A stretch of 13,981 nucleotides of DNA from positions 1 to 13,981 of the forward strand of contig CAZITB010000078.1 of the NCBI GenBank assembly GCA_964542055.1. The letters run 5' to 3'. Made by a program: the position numbers and the translations under genes. Below are positions 1 to 6,761 of the stretch, piece by piece; positions within the stretch are counted from its first letter, which is position 1; every line of letters begins with the position of its first letter. This DNA comes from CAZITB01 sp964542055 (GTDB taxonomy: Bacteria > Planctomycetota > Phycisphaerae > Sedimentisphaerales > CAMDDF01). The notes beneath the pieces are model-generated. The model was not told the origin of the DNA, did not search any database, and was given only the letters and a program-made list of their open reading frames with translations.

Positions 1-1086
1 ATGTTTACCGCCAATTCAATGAACGGCCTATGCGAAGCAATCGGCTTAGCGCTTCCGGGAAATGGCACGATATTAGCTATAGACCCCGCTAGAGAGCAGC
101 ATTACAAAAATACCGCTAAACAGATAATGGAATTGCTGAAAAACGATATCAAGCCCAAAGACATCGTAACTGAAAAATCAATCGACAACGCGTTTGTGCT
201 TGATATGGCAATGGGCGGATCAACAAATACCGTTCTCCATACCCTTGCACTGGCAAACGAAGCAGGGATAGACTATGATCTGGAAAGAATAAATTCTATA
301 AGTCAGAAGTGTCCGAATGTCTGCAAAGTTTCACCTTCGAGCGACTACCATATCGAAGATGTTGACGCGGCAGGGGGCATAAGTGCGATACTCAAACGAG
401 TAAGTGAAATTAAAGGCCTGCTAAATACCGATTGTATAACCGTAACCGGAAAAACCCTCGGGGAAAACATCGCAGATGCTCAGATCAAAGACCAGCAATG
501 CATCCGCACCATAGACAACGCTTACAGCAAAAAGGGCGGCCTTTCTATACTTTCGGGCAATCTCGCCCCCAATGGTTCCGTCGTTAAAACAGCAGGCGTT
601 GCCCCCGAAATGCTAAAGCACAAAGGCCCCGCGGTCATTTTCGAAAGCCAGGAACAAGCCTGCGAAGGAATATTGGCCGGTAAAGTTAGTTCCGGCGATG
701 TTGTTGTAATCCGTTATGAAGGCCCAAAAGGCGGACCCGGCATGCAGGAAATGCTTTCGCCAACCAGCTATATTATGGGTGCCGGATTAGGCGAATCTGT
801 TGCGCTTATTACTGATGGGCGATTTTCCGGCGGTACAAGAGGCGCTTGCATTGGGCATATCAGCCCAGAAGCAGCTGTTGGAGGCCCAATTGGACTGTTG
901 GAAACCGGTGATATTATCGAAATAGATATTCCCAATAGTAAACTGGCGGTTCTTGTCAGCGATGACCAGCTCGAGGAACGTAAAAAATCATGGACTCCTC
1001 CCCAGCCGAGAATCAAAGATGGCTATCTGGCAAAGTATGCCGCGATGGCTACAAGCGCTGATACCGGCGGCGTATTGAAATGGTAA
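1..1086 (+). CDS. ilvD: Dihydroxy-acid dehydratase, C-terminal two thirds (5' end outside window)
   Basis: IlvD dehydrates 2,3-dihydroxy-3-methylbutanoate and -pentanoate to the 2-oxo acids that precede valine and isoleucine, using a cytoplasmic Fe-S cluster. The frame is open from the first base; the opening ATG is an internal Met in the family's MFTANSMN segment, just after the Gly-Cys-Gly-Gly cluster motif, so roughly 190-200 N-terminal residues lie outside the window. Visible family motifs are GGSTNTVLH (residues 72-80 of this fragment), the VCKVSPSS segment with cluster-ligand Cys108, LAPNGSVVKTAGV (188-200), EGPKGGPGMQEML (240-252), and TDGRFSGGTRGACIGH (271-286) with the Ser276 proposed as catalytic base in the family. 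It ends in the usual ADTGGVLKW. The next gene starts 18 bases downstream, suggesting co-transcription. Identity is certain; the upstream cluster cysteines cannot be checked here. Confidence 0.97.
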   Translation: MFTANSMNGLCEAIGLALPGNGTILAIDPAREQHYKNTAKQIMELLKNDIKPKDIVTEKSIDNAFVLDMAMGGSTNTVLHTLALANEAGIDYDLERINSISQKCPNVCKVSPSSDYHIEDVDAAGGISAILKRVSEIKGLLNTDCITVTGKTLGENIADAQIKDQQCIRTIDNAYSKKGGLSILSGNLAPNGSVVKTAGVAPEMLKHKGPAVIFESQEQACEGILAGKVSSGDVVVIRYEGPKGGPGMQEMLSPTSYIMGAGLGESVALITDGRFSGGTRGACIGHISPEAAVGGPIGLLETGDIIEIDIPNSKLAVLVSDDQLEERKKSWTPPQPRIKDGYLAKYAAMATSADTGGVLKW

Positions 1087-1104
1087 TTAAGCAGAAATAG
1101 TATT

Positions 1105-1554
1105 ATGCCCTTTAAGTGGTACATATCAGGCTTGAATTTTAAATGCGTAGGCTGCGGCAGGTGCTGTCAGGGACCGGATGAGGGCTATATCTGGACGACT
1201 GAGAATGAAATTAAGCTACAGGCAAAGTGCCTTGGAATTACAATCGACGAGTATAAAAAGAAATACACCAAAAAATTATTTGCAAACAGAACTATCGTTG
1301 AAGAACCGTTCAATAACGATTGCATTTTTCTTGAGAATCGCAAAAGCTGTAAAATCTATTCCGTCCGTCCTAACCAGTGCAGGACGTGGCCTTTTTGGGA
1401 TATGAATCTTGTCGATCCCGATACCTGGAATCAGGCCGCTCAAAGATGCCCGGGCATAAACCGAGGCAAACACTACAGTTTCGATGAGATAGAAAAAATC
1501 CGTAAACAGAAATTCTGGTGGCGAGATAAAGATAATGAATCCGGCGTTGATTGA
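1105..1554 (+). CDS. YkgJ-family cysteine-cluster protein (first of a tandem pair)
   Basis: A 149-residue protein with the CxxCxxCC signature near the N-terminus (Cys14, 17, 20, 21) followed by single cysteines at 73, 82, 92 and 115. The C-K-I-Y-S-V-R-P-x-Q-C-R segment (82-93) is the second half of the YkgJ/CxxCxxCC zinc- or iron-chelating domain. The family is thought to bind a metal or Fe-S centre; its biochemical role is largely unknown, so no function is claimed. It is soluble, with no signal peptide, and the C-terminus is rich in Trp, Lys and Asp. The ATG lies 18 bases after the ilvD stop, with no clear Shine-Dalgarno sequence. The 3' end overlaps the next, related gene by 20 bases. The ilvD linkage may mean only shared transcription, though a link to a Fe-S enzyme is tempting. 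Confidence 0.88.
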   Translation: MPFKWYISGLNFKCVGCGRCCQGPDEGYIWTTENEIKLQAKCLGITIDEYKKKYTKKLFANRTIVEEPFNNDCIFLENRKSCKIYSVRPNQCRTWPFWDMNLVDPDTWNQAAQRCPGINRGKHYSFDEIEKIRKQKFWWRDKDNESGVD

Positions 1555-1975
1555 ACAAGTGAGAGAAATTTATTCATGGCTGGACAGACATGTCGCTGCA
1601 AATATAGATTCTTCCGGCTGTAATGCTTGCGGAAATTGCTGCAGGTACTTACAATATGGCCACAGAATCTATATTACCTCGCCTGAAATGATGTATTTCA
1701 AATATATGTTAAAAGAGAATTTCCCGAATAACGAAATAAATTCTTCAGATGGAGTTTGTCCTTTTGTCGTCGATAACAAATGCTCAGTGAGAGATTTTCG
1801 ATTCGGCCCTTGTCGTATTTACTTTTGTCAATCGCCTCAATCGTGGCAAAACGCACTTAGTGAGCAATTTTTAAAAAAAATGAAAGCTTTATCTGAGCAA
1901 TATGAAATAGATTACCGATATATTGATATATCTAAATTTGCAGATGAACTGTTTGAAGGAAATCGTAGCAGTTAA
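1535..1975 (+). CDS. YkgJ-family cysteine-cluster protein (second of a tandem pair)
   Basis: A 146-residue protein with the same fold signature as the gene before it: a C-x2-C-x2-CC cluster (Cys29, 32, 35, 36), then Cys75, 83, 93 and 98 in the C-P-F ... C-S-V-R ... GPCRIYFC pattern. It has about 25 extra residues before the cluster and lacks the last cysteine position of its partner, so the two have diverged well beyond a recent duplication. The predicted ATG lies inside the preceding gene (20-base overlap), which suggests translational coupling. No signal peptide or membrane segment is seen. A metal- or Fe-S-binding role is inferred from the family; the substrate is unknown. It is followed after 20 bases by the exported repeat protein. 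Confidence 0.86.
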   Translation: MNPALIEQVREIYSWLDRHVAANIDSSGCNACGNCCRYLQYGHRIYITSPEMMYFKYMLKENFPNNEINSSDGVCPFVVDNKCSVRDFRFGPCRIYFCQSPQSWQNALSEQFLKKMKALSEQYEIDYRYIDISKFADELFEGNRSS

Positions 1976-1995
1976 TATTTCAGGAAGAAATAAAA

Positions 1996-4185
1996 ATGAA
2001 AAGTAAGTTTGTTTTTGCGGTTCTGGTTCCTTTTTTTTTGACTTCTTTATGCTTTTCTAAAAATCTATCTCCCCAGCAGCAAACCCTTGAGCAATTGTCA
2101 CGTGAGTTGGAGGGAACTTTTACAAATTTTCTATATGATACGATCAAGTACCGTCTCAGTTACTATTATGCCGGTGATTTTGTATCTCAAGAGTATCAAA
2201 ATCAGATAAATAAAATCACTGATCAAGCCGCCGATGACCTTCAGAAGCTTATAGATAAGTATTCGAATTTACTTCAAGAAATTGAGCAGTATGAAGGTGA
2301 CGACTGGGACACAAAGTTTGAGAAAACCGGTGTCTGGAAAAAAATAAAGTCAGATATTGAAAAAGCGAATGTAGCCCAAATCGAAGCGAAATATTGGAAA
2401 ATTCTGTCAGATCAAAAAAAAGATATACCCGATGTTGGTAATCTTCTCGAACAATGGAAACCGCTGGAATTAGGGAACGTTGCTTTTAAAAGATTTCTGC
2501 TTGGCAAAATCGTTTCTCTGCAGGATTCGCAAAAAGCATTGCAAGTCTATAATTCGATTGACCCAGGTACCATGGACGATAACTTAAAGGCTCAGCTGTT
2601 CCTGGAAATCTCAAATATCAATTTGAAACAACAAAGCCCCGTACCCGTAAAAAAATTAGTTGAGGTTCTAAATTCAAATGCCGGTTCAGAGTATAAAGTT
2701 TCCGCAGCATTTATTCTCAACCGTTACGGTATTGATGGGATACTTGAAAAAACTTTGAAGTCTATTGAGCAGAGCAGAGCTTTAGCATCAGGTATTTGCT
2801 TCGATTTCCTGGCTGCAAACTTTAAAAAAGCAAATCAAACTTTTTCGCCTTTTGAAGTAGAGTTGACTGCACAGGAAATGTTTAACCGGGGCTGTATGGA
2901 ATTGGACCCGAATTTGCTGGATCAGTTATTAAACTCGCAAAAGTTTTCTTTGCCTGATTTCTCTTATATTGCAGCTGTATGCAAACAGGACAGCCAACCC
3001 GCCGAAGCGGTCAAATACTATATCGATGCCGCTGATGCCAATCGACAGTCTCAATTCTATGATAGAAAACAGTCCGCATCCCAGGCTGCGGCAAATGCCT
3101 ATCAGCTTTTTCAGGCAGACAATTCATTTGCACCTCTTGCAATAAAAGCCTTTGAATGCGTCAAACGCGTTGACCCGGCTGCTTTTGATCAACGAATGCA
3201 TTATATCTATGGAAAAGTCTTGAAATTCACAGGTGACGATCAAAAGTTTTACGACCAAATGGAAAAAATCTTCAAAGGCGATGACCAGTATTCTATCTAC
3301 GCCAGGTATGAAATTGCACTTGCGAAACTCGAAGATATAAACGTTGTTGACAACAATCTCCCGCAGAAATTTGAGTCGGAATTGGTTAATTTGATTGCTG
3401 AAAGCACCAGGCAAGGCTTGCATGAAGTTGCCGATAGTACCGCAGTTTTATGGGGGCAATTTGCAGTTCGAAAAAATGACAAAGATTCTGCCCAGAAATT
3501 TGCAAATGTTACTCAAAAATACCAGACACAACCAAAAAGCCTTTACCTTCGTGCAAGAGCTTTAATGGCATTAGATGAAATAGAAAGTGCTGTCGAGCTT
3601 TGTGCAAAAGCTGTTCAAAAAGATAATGATTTAAAAGAGAACTTTTATAACATTTATCTGGTCATTACCTCAGCTGCCCGGGTTATTGACAATCCTCAGC
3701 TGCAAAACTCAAAGAACTATAAATCTTTCATTGACAACATCGACACAATTGGCAAAGCATGCAGCCGGGACAAATCAGATTTAGTCGCCAATGTCATCAT
3801 TGCTTCCTGGCTGGAGACAATGGCCTTTTCCGGAAGATGGGACGATCAGAAAGAAAAGCTCTGGCAGGAAACTTCATCAGGCGATCAAAAAGAAACACTA
3901 TCATTCATGCGTTGCAGTGCAAGGGTTGCATTTGCGAAAAACAATTTCTTAGAAGCCGCTGACAAGTGGACCGATATAAGCAAATATCATAAAAAGCAGG
4001 CCGATCATTCTGGCAGTCTTAACAGGTGGAAAGCGAAATACTATCAGTTGCTTTCACTTTCAAACCTGCCCGGCGAAAAGGAAAGCTTAAAACACCACAT
4101 AGAAGTTCTCCTTAAAAGCAATAAAGATCAGCAAAATTATTGGATCACAAAAATCAACGAACTTTTCTCACAGATTAAAATATAA
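1996..4185 (+). CDS. Exported helical-repeat (TPR-like) protein of unknown function
   Basis: A 729-residue protein. Residues 1-21 form a signal peptide (Lys2/Lys4, hydrophobic core 5-19, likely cleavage after CFS); there is no acceptable lipobox because Leu precedes Cys19. The rest is almost entirely alpha-helical, with degenerate TPR-like helix pairs clearest around 333-350 (AEAVKYYIDAADA), 360-393, 515-545 (YLRARALMALDEIESAVEL) and 640-690 (ARVAFAKNNFLEAADKW ... YYQLLSLSNL). No catalytic motif is visible. An AGGA sequence sits upstream of the ATG. Such proteins usually act as periplasmic or outer-membrane scaffolds; that is inference. It closes the ilvD-ykgJ-ykgJ run and is followed by an 86-base gap containing the clpX promoter. 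I do not recognise a named family. Confidence 0.85.
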   Translation: MKSKFVFAVLVPFFLTSLCFSKNLSPQQQTLEQLSRELEGTFTNFLYDTIKYRLSYYYAGDFVSQEYQNQINKITDQAADDLQKLIDKYSNLLQEIEQYEGDDWDTKFEKTGVWKKIKSDIEKANVAQIEAKYWKILSDQKKDIPDVGNLLEQWKPLELGNVAFKRFLLGKIVSLQDSQKALQVYNSIDPGTMDDNLKAQLFLEISNINLKQQSPVPVKKLVEVLNSNAGSEYKVSAAFILNRYGIDGILEKTLKSIEQSRALASGICFDFLAANFKKANQTFSPFEVELTAQEMFNRGCMELDPNLLDQLLNSQKFSLPDFSYIAAVCKQDSQPAEAVKYYIDAADANRQSQFYDRKQSASQAAANAYQLFQADNSFAPLAIKAFECVKRVDPAAFDQRMHYIYGKVLKFTGDDQKFYDQMEKIFKGDDQYSIYARYEIALAKLEDINVVDNNLPQKFESELVNLIAESTRQGLHEVADSTAVLWGQFAVRKNDKDSAQKFANVTQKYQTQPKSLYLRARALMALDEIESAVELCAKAVQKDNDLKENFYNIYLVITSAARVIDNPQLQNSKNYKSFIDNIDTIGKACSRDKSDLVANVIIASWLETMAFSGRWDDQKEKLWQETSSGDQKETLSFMRCSARVAFAKNNFLEAADKWTDISKYHKKQADHSGSLNRWKAKYYQLLSLSNLPGEKESLKHHIEVLLKSNKDQQNYWITKINELFSQIKI

Positions 4186-4201
4186 TACTATACCTAAAAG
4201 T

Positions 4202-4229
4202 TTGATTTTCTTGGGGTAACTGATATAAT
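4202..4229 (+). promoter_or_regulatory. Promoter of clpX (sigma-70 type, extended -10)
   Basis: A TTGATT -35 box (4202-4207), a 16-base spacer and a perfect TATAAT -10 box (4224-4229) preceded by TG at 4221-4222, making an extended -10. The start of transcription would fall near 4236, giving a leader of about 36 bases that ends in an AGGAG ribosome site (4262-4266). It is the only good promoter match in the gap between the repeat protein and clpX. Predicted from sequence only. Confidence 0.65.
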
Positions 4230-4271
4230 AAAAATGAATTACAATATTTATGTACTGATATAGGAGTATTT

Positions 4272-5534
4272 ATGTCTAAATCAACTGGCAACGGCACAAA
4301 AAAAGAGATTTGCAGTTTTTGCGGACGAAGCAGAAAAACAGCAGAAGCCTTCGTAGAAGGCCCTGAAAAGGTCTTTATCTGCCCCGACTGCATAGACTTA
4401 TGTTACAATATAGTCAAACAGGAAAGACGACGAAATAAAGAGTCCGAGTTCTTACCTGATGAAATTTCTACCCCCAGACAGGTAAAAGAATTCCTCGATG
4501 ATTACGTAATAGGTCAAACCAGTGCCAAAAAGAAACTCGCCGTTGCGGTACATAATCACTATAAAAGGTTAATGCACCACGAAAGCGAAGATTTCGATGT
4601 AGAAATCGACAAATCCAACGTTTTGCTGATAGGTCCTACCGGCTCAGGCAAAACACTGCTAGCAAGAACGCTGGCAAGAAAACTCAATGTCCCGTTTGCA
4701 ATCTGCGACGCTACTACGGTTACAGAAGCCGGTTACGTAGGCGAGGATGTCGAAAATTTCCTTCTAAGACTGCTCCAGGCCGCTGATTATGATGTCGAAG
4801 CGGCACAAAGAGGTATTGTTTATATCGACGAAATTGATAAAGTCGGCAAATCCAGCCAGAATGTATCAATCACCCGCGACGTTTCCGGCGAAGGTGTTCA
4901 GCAGGCGCTTCTGAAAATGCTCGAAGGTACCATTGCAAATATACCTCCACAGGGCGGCAGAAAGCACCCCGAACAATCTTATATCCAGATCGACACTACC
5001 CAGATTCTCTTTATCTGCGGAGGTACTTTCGTTGGGCTCGAAAATATAATCAAAAAACGCCTCGGCCGTAAAATGATCGGTTTCGGCACAGAACAGCAAA
5101 ATCAGGTCGATTCCGGCAAAGAATACTCAAATGTAATATCTCATGTGGTCCCTGAAGATGTAATCGAGTACGGCATGATCCCCGAAATGGTGGGAAGACT
5201 TCCAATTATTACAACTCTTGATAAGCTTGAGGTCAACGCTCTAATCGAAATTCTCACACAGCCCCGAAACGCACTGATCAAACAGTACAAAAAATTCTTC
5301 GAAATGGAAGACGCTCAGCTTGAATTCACAGATGAGGCTTTGGAACTGCTGGCTCAAAAGGCTATCAAACGCGATACCGGTGCAAGGGCTCTGCGAGCAA
5401 TTTGTGAAGAGTTGATGGTTGACTTGATGTACCAGCTTCCCGAGCAGAAGAAACCTTCAAAGTATGTTATCACTAAGGAAGTGATTGAAGGAAAGACTGA
5501 TCTTTTCAGCCAGAAGATGAAAGAATCAGCATAA
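4272..5534 (+). CDS. clpX: ClpX, ATP-dependent unfoldase of the ClpXP protease
   Basis: ClpX is the hexameric AAA+ unfoldase that recognises tagged or damaged proteins and threads them into ClpP in the cytoplasm. At 420 residues it has the normal length. The N-terminal zinc-binding domain has Cys14, 17, 37 and 40. The AAA+ module shows Walker A GPTGSGKT (121-128), pore loop GYVG (154-157), Walker B VYIDEID (183-189), RKH pore loop (230-232), the IGF loop that docks on ClpP (269-271) and sensor 2 GAR (370-372). The IGF loop shows that a ClpP partner is expected, but no clpP is in the window; in many bacteria clpP lies directly upstream of clpX, so here clpX seems to be transcribed alone from its own promoter. 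AGGAG lies 5 bases before the ATG. The next gene starts 37 bases downstream and is probably co-transcribed. Confidence 0.98.
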   Translation: MSKSTGNGTKKEICSFCGRSRKTAEAFVEGPEKVFICPDCIDLCYNIVKQERRRNKESEFLPDEISTPRQVKEFLDDYVIGQTSAKKKLAVAVHNHYKRLMHHESEDFDVEIDKSNVLLIGPTGSGKTLLARTLARKLNVPFAICDATTVTEAGYVGEDVENFLLRLLQAADYDVEAAQRGIVYIDEIDKVGKSSQNVSITRDVSGEGVQQALLKMLEGTIANIPPQGGRKHPEQSYIQIDTTQILFICGGTFVGLENIIKKRLGRKMIGFGTEQQNQVDSGKEYSNVISHVVPEDVIEYGMIPEMVGRLPIITTLDKLEVNALIEILTQPRNALIKQYKKFFEMEDAQLEFTDEALELLAQKAIKRDTGARALRAICEELMVDLMYQLPEQKKPSKYVITKEVIEGKTDLFSQKMKESA

Positions 5535-5571
5535 ATATTTAAGTTGCGGTTTCAAACCAAAGGATTGATAA

Positions 5572-6246
5572 ATGAAAATCGCAAAATTGCCAGGATTGGT
5601 ATTTGTTTCTGTTTTGACGATTGCTTTGCTGTTTGCAGCAGTTGGAATATATCGCGGCGGTTCAGCAATAAAAGAGGTCTTTTGGGAAAATGCCGAGCTT
5701 AAAAAGGCGATTACCAATCTTACTGATGACGGCAGGATCGGTTACGCCAAAGTCCTTACTCAAATCCTGGATCCAAACGGAAATGTACTTTTTACAACCG
5801 TTAAATTCGTTGAAACCGATATAAAAGATAAGAATAAAAAACTGCTGGAAAAAGAGTTCATTATTCAGGGTGATATCGTCCATTTCGATGCTTTGGTTGT
5901 TAAATTCGGCGACAAAATGGTCATGGACGGAAAGAAAAGAAGCCTCTACCTTTGGCGAAGAATTTACGGCGAAACAACCGCTCCAGCAAAAGGCTTTTTA
6001 ATTGAAGAAACCGGCACCGAACCTTACCGCTATAAGTCACTGCTTTCCGAACTTCCCCTGCACAAGCGAGAACAGTTTTGGAAACAAATATGGGATCTTG
6101 CCAACGATCCAAACAGCCTGAACCAATATGACATAACCGCCATTTACGGAAATGTTACATATACAAAACTCCGGCCCGGGCTTATCTACATTTTCAATTT
6201 GACCCCAACAGGCCAGGTTTATCCCGAAGTTGTACCAGATATATAA
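5572..6246 (+). CDS. Membrane-anchored protein of unknown function
   Basis: A 224-residue protein. A single hydrophobic segment at about residues 8-27 after Lys2/Lys5 acts as a signal anchor or uncleaved signal peptide, placing the rest in the periplasm. The body is mixed alpha/beta: a short charged helix (about 36-50), then beta-rich stretches (LTQILDPNGNVLFTTVKFVE, then a Lys/Asp-rich turn, IIQGDIVHFDALVVKFGD) and a more helical, aromatic-rich half (RSLYLWRRIYGE, KREQFWKQIWDLANDP), ending in a hydrophobic strand near 203-211. It has no cysteines and no catalytic motif I can name. AGGA stands 7 bases before the ATG. It follows clpX by 37 bases and is probably on the same transcript, but a functional tie to ClpX is not shown. 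Its stop codon runs directly into the terminator of the opposing operon. I do not recognise the family. Confidence 0.8.
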   Translation: MKIAKLPGLVFVSVLTIALLFAAVGIYRGGSAIKEVFWENAELKKAITNLTDDGRIGYAKVLTQILDPNGNVLFTTVKFVETDIKDKNKKLLEKEFIIQGDIVHFDALVVKFGDKMVMDGKKRSLYLWRRIYGETTAPAKGFLIEETGTEPYRYKSLLSELPLHKREQFWKQIWDLANDPNSLNQYDITAIYGNVTYTKLRPGLIYIFNLTPTGQVYPEVVPDI

Positions 6247-6271
6247 AAAAAGCGACAGTTTTATCTGCCGC
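6245..6271 (-). terminator. Rho-independent terminator of the cimA-to-rpiB operon
   Basis: Read on the minus strand, GCGGCAG (6271-6265), a six-base loop and CTGTCGC (6258-6252) form a 7-pair stem (one G-T wobble) followed at once by seven T (6251-6245). It lies 25 bases past the rpiB stop. On the plus strand the wobble becomes an A-C mismatch and no T-run follows, so it should act mainly on minus-strand transcripts. It overlaps the stop codon of the convergent plus-strand gene by two bases. Confidence 0.8.
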
Positions 6272-6296
6272 CTCTAAAATTCATTAATAATCCTTC

Positions 6297-6761
6297 TTAC
6301 TGGGATACCTCGCCAGGGTTTCGGCCTTCCTCAATAGCTGTGATCTTATTAACACGCCTTTGATGTCTTCCGCCTATGAAATCTGTGCTTAGCCATTTCT
6401 CAACCATTTTACGAAGCGTCGGACCCCCAAGCAGATCGCCGCTGAGACACAAAACATTCGCATCATTATGCTGGCGTGAAACCTGAGCATTTAACTCGTC
6501 AAAACAAAGCGCCGCGCGAACACCTTTGACCTTATTAGCGGCAATACACATTCCAATACCGGTTCCGCAAACAAGTATCGCACGGTCAACATCTCCATTG
6601 GAAACTGCAACCGCAGCAGCATAGGCAATATCGGGATAATCAGAAGGGCTGTCATTATGACATCCAAGGTCAACGCATTCATGACCCATTTGCTCGATTA
6701 TCGCTTTAATCTGATCCTTTGACTCTGTTCCCCTGTGATCGTTTGCTACTGCTACTTTCAT
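6297..6761 (-). CDS. rpiB: Ribose-5-phosphate isomerase B
   Basis: RpiB interconverts ribose 5-phosphate and ribulose 5-phosphate in the pentose phosphate pathway. The 154-residue length is standard. Visible active-site features are NDH (7-9), the catalytic cysteine loop CGTGIG (65-70), AANKVKGVRA (74-83), SRQHNDANVL (95-104, with His98) and the phosphate-binding GGRHQRRV (130-137), all as in the bacterial RpiB subgroup rather than the LacA/B subunits. The start ATG overlaps the stop of the upstream fusion gene in an ATGA quartet (6758-6761), implying translational coupling. It is the last gene of the minus-strand operon and is followed by a terminator. A related allose-6-phosphate or other sugar isomerase role is possible within this family but less likely. 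Confidence 0.96.
   Translation of the reverse strand: MKVAVANDHRGTESKDQIKAIIEQMGHECVDLGCHNDSPSDYPDIAYAAAVAVSNGDVDRAILVCGTGIGMCIAANKVKGVRAALCFDELNAQVSRQHNDANVLCLSGDLLGGPTLRKMVEKWLSTDFIGGRHQRRVNKITAIEEGRNPGEVSQ

Noticed and set aside
1..3. ATG at the first base as a true ilvD start
   Set aside because: It encodes the conserved internal Met of the MFTANSMN segment; complete IlvD proteins have about 190-200 more residues before it.
3124..3423. 99-codon minus-strand open frame inside the repeat-protein gene
   Set aside because: The plus-strand gene is continuous with a signal peptide and repeats; the antisense frame has no motif.
4191..4217. Weak hairpin after the repeat-protein gene as a terminator
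   Set aside because: The arms pair poorly and no T-run follows; the stretch is better explained by the clpX promoter.
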